A stretch of DNA of 64,000 nt, from positions 25,300 to 89,299 of the forward strand of contig DASYAV010000022.1 of the NCBI GenBank assembly GCA_036501145.1, given 5' to 3'. Made by a program: the position numbers and the translations under genes. The DNA is from PALSA-505 sp036501145. GTDB lineage: Bacteria > Actinomycetota > Actinomycetes > Streptosporangiales > Streptosporangiaceae. Within the stretch, counting starts at the first letter, position 1; the number at the start of each line of letters is the position of its first letter. Below are positions 43,083-51,334 of this stretch, piece after piece. Below the pieces are notes generated by a model that saw only the letters and a list, made by a program, of their open reading frames with translations, was not told the origin of the DNA and searched no databases.

Positions 43083-43970
43083 ATGAGTAAGCAGGAACGG
43101 GACTACTCGCCGGGCTGGCGGCTGTTCACCAAGATCATCTTGCCGCCGCTGATCCACTCGGCGATGAAGTGCGATTTCTCCGGCAAGGAGAACCTCGCCG
43201 GCGACGGCGGGATGATCCTGGCCGGCAACCACCTGTCCTACGCGGACTGGGCGGCCATGGCGATCTTCAGCTACGAGGGCGGGCATTACCCGGTCTTTAC
43301 GATCAAGTCCCCAGTGTTCGATGTGAAAATCATAGGGCCGCTGCTGCGCACGCTCGGCCAGCTGCCGGTCTACCGCGGCCGGTCGGACGCGGCGCTGCTG
43401 CTCAAGGACGCCGAGCGGCGGCTCGGCCGGGGCGCATGCGTGATCTTCTACCCGGAGGGCACCGCGTCGCGGGATCCGGAGCAGTGGCCGATGGTGGCCC
43501 GCACCGGCGTGGCCAGGCTCGCGCTGACCACCGGCGTCCCGGTGGTCCCGGTCGCCTGCTGGGGGGCGCAGGTCATCCTGCCCTACGGGGACAAGCGGCC
43601 CAAACTGTTCCCGCGCAAGACCGTAAAGGTCACCGCCGGGCCGCCGGTCGACCTGTCGGCGTTCAGGGATCAGCCGCTGACCGCGCAGACGCTGCGCGGC
43701 GCGACCGAAGCGATCATGGCCGACATCACCAAGCTGCTGGCCCGGCTGCGCGGCGAGGAGCCGCCGGCGGCCCCCTACGACCCCCGGGCCAAGCGGGCCG
43801 TCAGCGGCGAAACGAGCACCGGCGAAGCGGACTCGGTGCAACCGGACACCAGTGAGACGGACGCAGCGCCAGCGGACACCGGCGAAGCGAGCACCGGCGA
43901 AGCGAGCACCGGCGAGACGGGCCAGGATGGCGGCGCGGCCGGCACCACACCAAAGGCGCAACGCGGGTGA
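43083..43970 (+). CDS. 1-acyl-sn-glycerol-3-phosphate acyltransferase family protein
   Basis: PlsC-like lysophosphatidate acyltransferase, the second acylation of phospholipid synthesis. The HX4D motif is in NHLSYADW, the substrate-binding YPEGTASRD follows, and VPVVPVACWGAQ also fits. The last 65 residues are a disordered Ser/Thr/Glu-rich tail with repeated TGEAS units. The stop overlaps gpsA (GTGA), linking it to the glycerol-3-phosphate supply. Confidence 0.92.
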   Translation: MSKQERDYSPGWRLFTKIILPPLIHSAMKCDFSGKENLAGDGGMILAGNHLSYADWAAMAIFSYEGGHYPVFTIKSPVFDVKIIGPLLRTLGQLPVYRGRSDAALLLKDAERRLGRGACVIFYPEGTASRDPEQWPMVARTGVARLALTTGVPVVPVACWGAQVILPYGDKRPKLFPRKTVKVTAGPPVDLSAFRDQPLTAQTLRGATEAIMADITKLLARLRGEEPPAAPYDPRAKRAVSGETSTGEADSVQPDTSETDAAPADTGEASTGEASTGETGQDGGAAGTTPKAQRG

Positions 43971-44968
43971 AGGCCGCCGTCATGGGGGCGGGTTCGTGGG
44001 GCACCACGTTCGCGCAGGTGCTGTGCGACGCCGGCACCGACGTGACCGTGTGCGGCCGCAGGCAGGCGCTCACCGACGCCATCCGCGACCGGCACCAGAA
44101 CCCTGACTACCTGCCCGGCGTGTCGCTGCCGCCGGTGCTGGGCGCGACCTGTGACCCGGCCGAAGCGCTGGCCGGGGTGGACCTGGTGGTGTTCGCGGTG
44201 CCCGCGCAGTCGCTGCGGCAGAACCTGGCCGGCTGGGCGCCGCTGATCCCGCCCAGCGCGCTGCTGGTCAGCCTGCTGAAGGGCATCGAGCTGGGCAGCT
44301 GCGCCCGGATGAGCGAGGTGATCTCCGACACGCTGGGTGCGGCCGGTGAGCGCATCGCCGTGGTGTCCGGGCCCAACCTGTCGCACGAGATCGTCGATCG
44401 CCAGCACGCCGCCTCGGTGGTGGCCTGCCCCGACGAGACCGCGGCCCGGCAGCTGCAGGGCGCGTGCCACACGCCTTATTTCCGCCCTTACACCAACCCG
44501 GACGTGATTGGCTGCGAGCTGGGCGGCGCGGTGAAGAACATCATCGCGCTGGCGGTGGGCATGGCCGTGGGCATGGGCATGGGTGACAACACCAGGGCCA
44601 CGCTGATCACCCGGGGCCTGGCCGAGACGGCGCGGCTCGGCGTCGCATCGGGCGCGGACCCGCAGAGCTTCGCGGGCCTGGCCGGGATGGGGGATCTGGT
44701 GGCCACCTGCACGTCGCCGCTGTCGCGGAACCGGACGTTCGGCGAGAAGCTCGGCCGGGGCGCCACGCTCAGCGAGGTCATGGCCAGTACCACGCAGACC
44801 GCGGAGGGGGTGAAGTCGTCGTTGTCGGTGCTCGAACTGGCCCGCAGGCACGGGGTGGAGATGCCGATCACTCAGGTGGTGGCGGCGGTGCTGCACGAGG
44901 GCTTCCCGGTGGCGCGCGCCGCGGAGCTGCTGACGTCACGGGCGGCCAAGCCCGAGTTCGGGGTGTGA
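43967..44968 (+). CDS. gpsA: Glycerol-3-phosphate dehydrogenase [NAD(P)+]
   Basis: A 333-residue cytosolic enzyme that makes sn-glycerol-3-phosphate for phospholipids. NAD-binding VMGAGSWGTTFAQVLCDAG is at the N-terminus; catalytic Lys lies in GAVKNIIALAVGMAVGMGMG, and LAGMGDLVATCTS is also conserved. GTG at 43967 overlaps the acyltransferase stop, and its own stop overlaps the next gene, so all three are coupled. Confidence 0.96.
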   Translation: MKAAVMGAGSWGTTFAQVLCDAGTDVTVCGRRQALTDAIRDRHQNPDYLPGVSLPPVLGATCDPAEALAGVDLVVFAVPAQSLRQNLAGWAPLIPPSALLVSLLKGIELGSCARMSEVISDTLGAAGERIAVVSGPNLSHEIVDRQHAASVVACPDETAARQLQGACHTPYFRPYTNPDVIGCELGGAVKNIIALAVGMAVGMGMGDNTRATLITRGLAETARLGVASGADPQSFAGLAGMGDLVATCTSPLSRNRTFGEKLGRGATLSEVMASTTQTAEGVKSSLSVLELARRHGVEMPITQVVAAVLHEGFPVARAAELLTSRAAKPEFGV

Positions 44969-44973
44969 GGCAG

Positions 44974-46317
44974 ATGACAGACGGCAACGGGCCACGCAGC
45001 AGCTGGCCACAAAGCAACGGGCCACAAAACGACGGGCCAGACAGCGGCCCGAACGGCAGCAGGCCAGGCGGCGCCGGGCCGGACGGCGCGGTGCGGCGGC
45101 TGGGTGAGAACACCCGGGCGGTGCACCTGCCCGCCCCGCCGGTGCCGGGCCAGCAGCCGCTGGGCACGCCGGTGTACCGCACCGCCGCCTTCGCGTTCGG
45201 CTCGTCGGCCGAGTACGAGGCGGTGCTGGGCGACCGCGAGCCGGGCTACAGCTACAGCCGGATCGACAACCCCACAGTGGACGCGTTCGCCGCGGCGGTG
45301 GCCGCGCTGGAGAGCGTGAACCTGCCCCGGCCGGCCGTGGCGCAGGCGTTCGCCTCCGGCATGGCCGCGATCAGCGGGGTGTTCCTCACCTTCACCGCGG
45401 CCGGGGCGCACGTGGTCGCCTCCTCGGCGGTGTACGGCGGCACCTTCGGGTTCCTGGCCAACGTGGCGTCGCGGTTCGGGGTGACCACCGACTTCGTCGA
45501 CATCAACGACCTGGACCAGGTCCGCGCCGCGCTGCGGCCGGCCACCAGGATCGTGTACGCGGAGACGCTCGCCAACCCGACCACCGCGATCGCCGACCTG
45601 CCCGCGCTGGCCCGGCTGGCGCACGAGGCGGACGCGCTGCTGGTGGTGGACTCCACGATGGCCCCGCCGGTGGTCTGCCGCCCGCTCGAGCACGGGGCGG
45701 ACCTGGTGGTGCACTCGGCGACCAAGTACATCGGCGGGCACTCCGACGCCACCGGCGGTGTGGTGACCGGGGCGCCCGGCCTGATCGGCAAGGTCCGGGA
45801 TCTGCGCATCGACACCGGCGGCTCGCTGTCGCCGGACGAGGCGTTCCTGCTGCGGCGCGGCCTGGAGACGCTGCCGGTGCGGATGCGCAGGCAGTGCGAC
45901 ACCGCGGCGGTGTTCGCGGCCACGCTGGCCAAGCACCCCGCGGTGGCCCAGGTCGCCTATCCCGGGCTGACCGGGCATCCGGGCCACCAGGTAGCCAGGC
46001 GGCTGTTCGACGCCGGGCCGGAGGGGACCAGGTTCGGCGCTATCGTGACCATCACGCCGCACGGCGGCCGGGCGGCGGGCATGGCGTTCGCCGACCAGCT
46101 GCGGCTGGCGCAGGTGGCCACGTCGCTGGGCGGCACGCACAGCAAGGTCAGCCACGTCGCGTCCACCACGCACCGCCAGCTCGACGAGGTTGCGCTGGCG
46201 GCTGCGGGCATCGATCCCGGCGCGGTACGGTTCTCGATCGGCCTGGAGGACGCCGAGGACCTGATCGAGGACGCACGGCTGGCGCTCGACTCGCTGCCGG
46301 CGGGGTCGCCGGCCTAG
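44974..46317 (+). CDS. Trans-sulfuration enzyme family PLP-dependent protein
   Basis: Cys/Met-metabolism PLP enzyme (cystathionine gamma-synthase/lyase group). PLP phosphate site QAFASGMAAISGVF, Asp pairing with the pyridine N in VVDSTMAPP and the Schiff-base Lys in VVHSATKYIGGHSDATGGVV are present. A disordered N-terminal extension of about 45 residues rich in Asn, Gly and Pro precedes the fold. ATG at 44974 is preferred; GTG at 44965 overlaps the gpsA stop and would add three residues. Synthase, lyase or methionine gamma-lyase cannot be distinguished. It sits between gpsA and ddl. Confidence 0.88.
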   Translation: MTDGNGPRSSWPQSNGPQNDGPDSGPNGSRPGGAGPDGAVRRLGENTRAVHLPAPPVPGQQPLGTPVYRTAAFAFGSSAEYEAVLGDREPGYSYSRIDNPTVDAFAAAVAALESVNLPRPAVAQAFASGMAAISGVFLTFTAAGAHVVASSAVYGGTFGFLANVASRFGVTTDFVDINDLDQVRAALRPATRIVYAETLANPTTAIADLPALARLAHEADALLVVDSTMAPPVVCRPLEHGADLVVHSATKYIGGHSDATGGVVTGAPGLIGKVRDLRIDTGGSLSPDEAFLLRRGLETLPVRMRRQCDTAAVFAATLAKHPAVAQVAYPGLTGHPGHQVARRLFDAGPEGTRFGAIVTITPHGGRAAGMAFADQLRLAQVATSLGGTHSKVSHVASTTHRQLDEVALAAAGIDPGAVRFSIGLEDAEDLIEDARLALDSLPAGSPA

Positions 46318-46351
46318 CAGATACTGAACGACTCGCGCACACGGAGGAAGC

Positions 46352-47521
46352 GTGACCGGACAGCGCAAGATCAGGGTGGCCGTGGTGTTCGGCGGCCGCA
46401 GCACCGAGCACGCGGTGTCGTGCCTGGGCGCCGGGCTGATACTCGGCGCGATCGACCGGGACCGCTACGAGGTGGTCCCGATCGGGATCGCCGCCGACGG
46501 CCGCTGGGCGCTGGCCGCCGACGACCCGGCCCGGCTGGCCATCCAGGGCAGTGAGCTGCCCTCGGTCGAGGCGGTGGCCGAGCCCGGCACCGAGGTCGCC
46601 GCGCGGCTGGACCGCGGCGGGCGCGGCCTGGCCGTCACCGGCGCCGGTGAGGTGCCGCGCAGCCTCGGCGAGGTGGACGTGGTGCTGCCGGTGCTGCACG
46701 GCCCGTACGGGGAGGACGGCACGCTGCAGGGACTCCTGGAGATGACCGGCACCAGCTACGCGGGCGCCGGAGTGCTGGCCAGCGCGGCCGGCATGGACAA
46801 GGAGTACATGAAGCTGATCTTCGCGGCGCGCGGCCTGCCGGTGGGCAGGCACGTGGTCGTGCGGGACCGTGACTGGGCCGCCGCGGCGTCGGGGACAGCG
46901 GCGGAGACAGCGGCGCATCCCGCGGCCGCGGAGCGCAAGCGGGTGCTGGACGATATCGCCGAGCTCGGCTGGCCGGTGTTCGTCAAGCCGGCCAGGGGCG
47001 GCTCCAGCATCGGCACCTCCCGGGCCACCGACGAGGCCTCGCTGGAGTCGGCCATCGAGCTCGCCCGCCAGCACGACCCGAAGGTGCTGGTCGAGGCGGC
47101 CATCGAGGGCATGGAGATCGAGTGCGCGGTGCTGGAGGGCGTCGACGGCGGGCCGCCGGAGGCGAGCCTGCCCGCGCAGGTGCTGGTCGGCGGGGACGCG
47201 GAGTTCTACGACTTCCAGGCCAAGTACCTGGAGGCGGACACCGGGGTGACGATCCCGCCGCCGATCCCGGCCGGGCACGTCGAGCGGATCCGGCAGCTGG
47301 CCTGCACGGCGTTCGACGCGATCTCCTGCGAGGGGCTGGCCCGGGTGGACTTCTTCTACACCCCGGACGGACGGATCGTGCTGAACGAGATCAACACGAT
47401 GCCGGGCATGACGCCGGCCTCCGCGTTCCCGGTCATGTGGGAGGCGACCGGGCTGCCGCTGCCGCAGCTGGTGGACCGGATCATCCAGACCGCGCTGCGC
47501 AAGCGGCCCGGGCTGCGCTGA
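46352..47521 (+). CDS. ddl: D-alanine--D-alanine ligase
   Basis: A 389-residue ATP-grasp enzyme that makes D-Ala-D-Ala for peptidoglycan. N-terminal VVFGGRSTEHAVSCLGA, ATP-grasp FVKPARGGSSIGTSRATDEA, and Mg-binding EINTMPGMTPASAFP are intact. GTG start with GGAGG 8 bp upstream. The VanA-like Lys/His exchange cannot be assigned safely, so it is called normal Ddl. A strong terminator follows. Confidence 0.95.
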   Translation: MTGQRKIRVAVVFGGRSTEHAVSCLGAGLILGAIDRDRYEVVPIGIAADGRWALAADDPARLAIQGSELPSVEAVAEPGTEVAARLDRGGRGLAVTGAGEVPRSLGEVDVVLPVLHGPYGEDGTLQGLLEMTGTSYAGAGVLASAAGMDKEYMKLIFAARGLPVGRHVVVRDRDWAAAASGTAAETAAHPAAAERKRVLDDIAELGWPVFVKPARGGSSIGTSRATDEASLESAIELARQHDPKVLVEAAIEGMEIECAVLEGVDGGPPEASLPAQVLVGGDAEFYDFQAKYLEADTGVTIPPPIPAGHVERIRQLACTAFDAISCEGLARVDFFYTPDGRIVLNEINTMPGMTPASAFPVMWEATGLPLPQLVDRIIQTALRKRPGLR

Positions 47522-47571
47522 GCCAGGAGGCTGGGTAAGCCGCGGCCGCCCACGGCCGGGGCGCACAGCAC

Positions 47572-47609
47572 AAACGGGCGGCACCGGGGTATCCCGGTGC
47601 CGCCCGTTT
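47572..47609. terminator. Bidirectional terminator between ddl and hup
   Basis: AAACGGGCGGCACCGGG and CCCGGTGCCGCCCGTTT form a perfect 17-bp stem around a GTAT loop. A short A-run on one side and T-run on the other make it work in both directions for the convergent ddl and hup genes. Confidence 0.92.
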
Positions 47610-47621
47610 ACGAGGCTCGCG

Positions 47622-47921
47622 TTACTTCTTCTTGGCCGCGGCCTTCTTGTCGCCGTTGACGGCGGCCTTGAACTCGGCGCCGGCCCGGAACTTGGGCACC
47701 GACGACGCCGGCACCTTGATGGTCGCCCCGGTGGCGGGGTTACGGGCCGTGCGCGCCGGGCGCTCGGACTTCTCAAAGACGCCGAACCCGGTGATGGCGA
47801 CCTTGTCGCCCTTGGCCACTGCCGCCTGGATGGCGTCCACCATCGCGTTGACGGCCTCGGTCGCGGCCTTCTTGTTCCCCACCCGGCCCGAGATCTCGTC
47901 GATCAGGTCACGCTTGTTCAT
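47622..47921 (-). CDS. hup: DNA-binding protein HU
   Basis: A 99-residue HU protein. It starts MNKRDLIDEISGRVGNKKAA, has the DNA-binding arm FEKSERPARTARNPATGATI and ends in a short Lys/Ala tail (DKKAAAKKK). HU dimers bend and compact DNA. It is the short form, not the long Lys-rich HupS/Hlp type. AGGAG lies 7 bp before the ATG. Confidence 0.97.
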   Translation of the reverse strand: MNKRDLIDEISGRVGNKKAATEAVNAMVDAIQAAVAKGDKVAITGFGVFEKSERPARTARNPATGATIKVPASSVPKFRAGAEFKAAVNGDKKAAAKKK

Positions 47922-48007
47922 GAATCACTCCTGCACTTCCCCCACGGGAGGCCGCGCGGGCTAATCATGAGCGTCGCGACCTCGTAACGTGCCCGAACGT
48001 AGGCGAT

Positions 48008-48037
48008 CTCGCCATGCAGCACAACGATATTGGCGAG
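48008..48037. promoter_or_regulatory. Inverted repeat upstream of hup
   Basis: CTCGCCA (48008-48014) and TGGCGAG (48031-48037) are 7-bp arms with 16 bp between. They lie between the leuD stop and the hup start, in the hup promoter region. Function is unknown; an operator or small hairpin is possible. Confidence 0.3.
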
Positions 48038-48108
48038 AAAACCGCCGTGTCGGAGTCACTGTGTGACGACAAAAAGGTTGAACGGGCTAAAACTAGGCGC
48101 AGATATAG

Positions 48109-48723
48109 TCACGCGGTTACTGGCAGCCACGATGGCCGGTGCTGTTCGAACCCGGCGATCTCGTCGGCGTGCCGTAGCGTCAGGCCGATGTCGTCGAGGC
48201 CTTCCATCAGCCGCCACCGGGTGTAGTCGTCGATCTCGAACGGCACGGTCAGCCCCGGGCCGCCGCCGGGCGCCGTAGCCGCCGGGCAGCGCACCTCGCG
48301 GCCGTCCAGGTCCACGGTGATCTCCGCCGCCGGGTCGGCCTCGGCCGCGTCCTGCAGCGCGGCCACCGCATCCTCGGGCAGCCGGACCGGCAGCAGCCCC
48401 GCCTTGGTGGCGTTGTTGCGGAAGATGTCGCCGAACCGGGACGCGATCACCACCCGGAAGCCGTAGTCGGCCAGCGCCCACACGGCGTGCTCGCGGGACG
48501 AGCCGATGCCGAAGTCGGTGCCGGCCACCAGGACGGTGGCGCCGGCGTAGGCCGGCTGGTTCAGCACGAAGTCCGGGTCCTCCCGCCAGGCGGCGAACAG
48601 CCCGTCGCCGAACCCATCGCGGCTGACCCGCTTGAGGAACACCGCCGGGATGATCTGGTCGGTGTCCACGTTGCTGCGCCGCAGCGGCACGGCGCGGCCG
48701 GTGTGGCTGGTGAACGGTTCCAT
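48109..48723 (-). CDS. leuD: 3-isopropylmalate dehydratase small subunit
   Basis: A 204-residue small subunit of isopropylmalate isomerase in leucine synthesis. Motifs: RSNVDTDQIIPAVFLKRVSR, GTDFGIGSSREHAVWALADY and SRFGDIFRNNATKAGLLPV. It forms a heterodimer with LeuC, encoded 13 bp upstream in the same operon. Confidence 0.96.
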   Translation of the reverse strand: MEPFTSHTGRAVPLRRSNVDTDQIIPAVFLKRVSRDGFGDGLFAAWREDPDFVLNQPAYAGATVLVAGTDFGIGSSREHAVWALADYGFRVVIASRFGDIFRNNATKAGLLPVRLPEDAVAALQDAAEADPAAEITVDLDGREVRCPAATAPGGGPGLTVPFEIDDYTRWRLMEGLDDIGLTLRHADEIAGFEQHRPSWLPVTA

Positions 48724-48736
48724 GGCTGGGTTGCTC

Positions 48737-50164
48737 CTAGAGGTCGGCGGGCGCGGTCAGGCGGCCGGTGACGGCGGTGGCCGCGGCCACCTGCGGGGAG
48801 ACCAGGTGGGTGCGGCCGCCCTTGCCCTGACGGCCCTCGAAGTTGCGGTTGGAGGTGGACGCGCTGCGCTCGCCGGGCGAGAGCGTGTCCGGGTTCATGC
48901 CCAGGCACATGGAGCAGCCCGCCGACCGCCACTGCGCGCCGGCCGCGGTGAACACGGCGTCGAGGCCCTCCTGCTCGGCCTGGGCCCGGACCGCCATCGA
49001 GCCGGGGACCACGAGCATCCGCACCCCGTCGGCGACCTTCCGGCCGCGCAGCACCCCGGCCGCCGCCCGCAGGTCCTCCATCCGGCCGTTCGTGCAGGAG
49101 CCGACGAACACGGTGTCCACCGCGATGTCGCGCAGCGCCGTGCCCGGCTTCAGGTCCATGTAGGCCAGCGCCCGCTCGGCGGCCGACCGTTCCGCCGGGT
49201 CGTCCAGCGACCCGGGGTCGGGCACGCTGGCGGCCAGCGGCAGCGCCTGGCCGGGATTGGTGCCCCAGGTGACGAACGGGCTGAGGGTGCCGGCGTCGAG
49301 CACCACCTCGTGGTCGAACACCGCGTCGTCGTCGGTGCGCAGCGACCGCCAGTGGTCCAGCGCGGCCTCCCACGCGGCACCGCGCGGGGCGTGCTCGCGC
49401 CCCTCCAGGTAGCCGAACGTGGTGTCATCCGGGGCGACCAGGCCGGCCCGCGCGCCGGCCTCGATCGACATGTTGCACACGGTCAGCCGCCCCTCCATCG
49501 ATAGGGCCTGGACGGCTTCGCCTCGGTACTCCAGCACATACCCCTGGCCGCCGCCGGTGCCTACCTTGGCCACGATGGCGAGGATGAGGTCCTTGGCGGT
49601 GACGCCACCGGGCAGCGCGCCGCGCACCGTCACGGCCATCGTCCTGGGCCGCTGCTGCGGCAGCGTCTGGGTAGCCAGCACGTGCTCGACCTCGCTGGTG
49701 CCGATGCCGAAGGCCAGCGCGCCGAGCGCGCCGTGCGTGCTGGTGTGCGAGTCGCCGCAGACGATCGTCATGCCCGGCTGGGTCAGGCCCAGCTGCGGGC
49801 CGATGACGTGCACGATGCCCTGCCCGGCGGCGCCCATCGGGTGCAGCCGGATGCCGAACTCGGCGCAGTTCTTCCGCAGCGCCTCGACCTGGGTGCGGGA
49901 CACCGGGTCGGTGACCGGGCTGTCCGGGCCGGACAGCGGCACGCCGGGGCCGGTGATGCCGGTGGTCGGCACGTTGTGGTCCTCGGTGGCGATGGTCAGG
50001 TCGGGCCGCCGTACCTGGCGCTGCGCCAGCCGGAGGCCGTCGAATGCCTGCGGGCTGGTCACCTCGTGCACCAGGTGCAGGTCGATGTAGAGGACGTCAG
50101 GCTCCCCCGCGGCCTGGTGCACCACGTGGGCGTCCCATATCTTCTCGGCCAGCGTGCGGCTCAT
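48737..50164 (-). CDS. leuC: 3-isopropylmalate dehydratase large subunit
   Basis: A 475-residue aconitase-family subunit that converts 2- to 3-isopropylmalate. [4Fe-4S] cluster Cys residues are in VGSCTNGR and CSMCLGMN; CGDSHTSTHGALGALAFGIG is also typical. Its divergent neighbour is the IclR-type regulator, with a palindrome between them that probably controls leuCD. Confidence 0.96.
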   Translation of the reverse strand: MSRTLAEKIWDAHVVHQAAGEPDVLYIDLHLVHEVTSPQAFDGLRLAQRQVRRPDLTIATEDHNVPTTGITGPGVPLSGPDSPVTDPVSRTQVEALRKNCAEFGIRLHPMGAAGQGIVHVIGPQLGLTQPGMTIVCGDSHTSTHGALGALAFGIGTSEVEHVLATQTLPQQRPRTMAVTVRGALPGGVTAKDLILAIVAKVGTGGGQGYVLEYRGEAVQALSMEGRLTVCNMSIEAGARAGLVAPDDTTFGYLEGREHAPRGAAWEAALDHWRSLRTDDDAVFDHEVVLDAGTLSPFVTWGTNPGQALPLAASVPDPGSLDDPAERSAAERALAYMDLKPGTALRDIAVDTVFVGSCTNGRMEDLRAAAGVLRGRKVADGVRMLVVPGSMAVRAQAEQEGLDAVFTAAGAQWRSAGCSMCLGMNPDTLSPGERSASTSNRNFEGRQGKGGRTHLVSPQVAAATAVTGRLTAPADL

Positions 50165-50204
50165 CGTCGAAAGCCCCTTTCACCGCTTCTACCGTGTCAG
50201 CTTG

Positions 50205-50223
50205 CGTCTCGCATTGCGAGACG
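50205..50223. promoter_or_regulatory. Palindromic operator between leuC and the NdgR-type gene
   Basis: CGTCTCGCATTGCGAGACG is a perfect 9-bp inverted repeat with a 1-bp centre. It lies between divergent leuC (start 50164) and the IclR-type regulator (start 50237). Regulators of this type (NdgR in Streptomyces) are known to bind between ndgR and leuCD. Confidence 0.8.
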
Positions 50224-50236
50224 CCAATATCGGTGT

Positions 50237-50953
50237 ATGGACAACTCTAGCGGAGTCGGGGTTCTGGACAAGACGGTTTCGGTGCTGAACGCCCTGGAGT
50301 CGGGCCCGGCCTCGCTGGCGCAGCTGGTGGCGGGCACCGGGCTGGCCCGGCCGACGGCGCACCGGATCGCCGTCGCGCTCGAGCGGCACCGGCTGGTCGG
50401 CCGGGACGCCCGCGGCCGGTTCGTGCTCGGCCCGCGGCTGGCCGAGCTGGCGGCCGCGGCCGGCGAGGACCGGCTGCTGGCGGTGGCACAGCCCATCCTG
50501 AACCAGCTGCGGGACGCCACCGGGGAGAGCGCGCAGCTGTACCGGAGGCAGGCCGACACCCGGATCTGCGTCGCCGCGGCCGAGCGGGCCACCGGGCTGC
50601 GCGACACGGTGCCGGTGGGAGCGGCGCTGCCGATGACCGCCGGGTCGGCGGCGCAGGTGCTGCTGGCCTGGGACGAGCCCGACCGGGTGCGGAGCGGGCT
50701 GCAGGTGGCCAAGTTCAGCTCGGCCACGCTGTCGCAGGTGCGGCGGCGGGGCTGGGCGGCCAGCGTGGCCGAGCGCGAGGCCGGCGTGGCGTCGGTGTCC
50801 GCGCCGGTACGCGGGCCGGGCGGCCGGGTGGCCGCCGCGGTGTCGGTGTCCGGGCCGATCGAGCGGCTGACCCGCTCCCCCGGCCGGCTGCACGCCCCCG
50901 TGGTGTGCCGGGCCGGCGAGAAGATCACCGAACTCCTCCGCCGGGCAGGCTGA
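50237..50953 (+). CDS. ndgR: IclR-family regulator, NdgR type
   Basis: A 238-residue IclR protein. N-terminal winged helix DKTVSVLNALESGPASLAQL and LARPTAHRIAVALERHRLVG; C-terminal effector domain with RLAELAAAAGEDRLLAVAQP and VPVGAALPMTAGSAAQVLLA. In Streptomyces, NdgR controls leucine and other amino-acid genes and affects antibiotic production. Synteny with leuCD supports this identity. ATG at 50237; the frame upstream runs through the operator and leuC. Confidence 0.9.
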   Translation: MDNSSGVGVLDKTVSVLNALESGPASLAQLVAGTGLARPTAHRIAVALERHRLVGRDARGRFVLGPRLAELAAAAGEDRLLAVAQPILNQLRDATGESAQLYRRQADTRICVAAAERATGLRDTVPVGAALPMTAGSAAQVLLAWDEPDRVRSGLQVAKFSSATLSQVRRRGWAASVAEREAGVASVSAPVRGPGGRVAAAVSVSGPIERLTRSPGRLHAPVVCRAGEKITELLRRAG

Positions 50954-51264
50954 CGCCGGCGGGCGTCGTCGGCAGGCGGGCGGCGTCAGCAGGCACGCCC
51001 CGCCTGTCCAATGTGGCGGGTGTGGCATTGCCCACGCTCTAGGGCGGTCCGCCAAGTGCCGAAATGTCCCCTCCGGCACCCCGGCTCGCCATCGAGTGGA
51101 CCGCGCAACTCCCAGCTAGCCACCCGAGCCGACTCAACGCTTGGTGAAGCGGGGACCACCCGGCGCAGGCGTAAATGAACCGATCCCGGCGCTGCCCCGC
51201 TGCCAGCACAGCAGGCGGGGAGTCGCCAGCCCATGGTGCACTCGCCCGTGCTTTCGGGTGTCGT
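50954..51264. other. Intergenic region downstream of the NdgR-type gene
   Basis: About 310 bp without a supported gene. Short frames lack ribosome-binding sites and conserved motifs. It separates the housekeeping block from the secreted-protein region. Confidence 0.5.
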
Positions 51265-51309
51265 TGCGGCGAATCCGGTCAGCCATACGAACTGACCAGA
51301 TTCGCCGCA
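51265..51309. terminator. 18-bp inverted repeat, probable terminator of the S8-like gene
   Basis: TGCGGCGAATCCGGTCAG (51265-51282) and its reverse complement with one mismatch (51292-51309) enclose a 9-base loop. It begins 26 bp after the stop of the minus-strand S8-like gene. There is no T-run, so termination may need Rho or the stem alone. Confidence 0.65.
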
Positions 51310-51334
51310 GCATTAGTGATGGAGAGTTGGTGCG

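Noticed and set aside
43801..43960. TGEAS repeats as a regulatory repeat
   Set aside because: They encode the disordered C-terminal tail of the acyltransferase and keep the reading frame.
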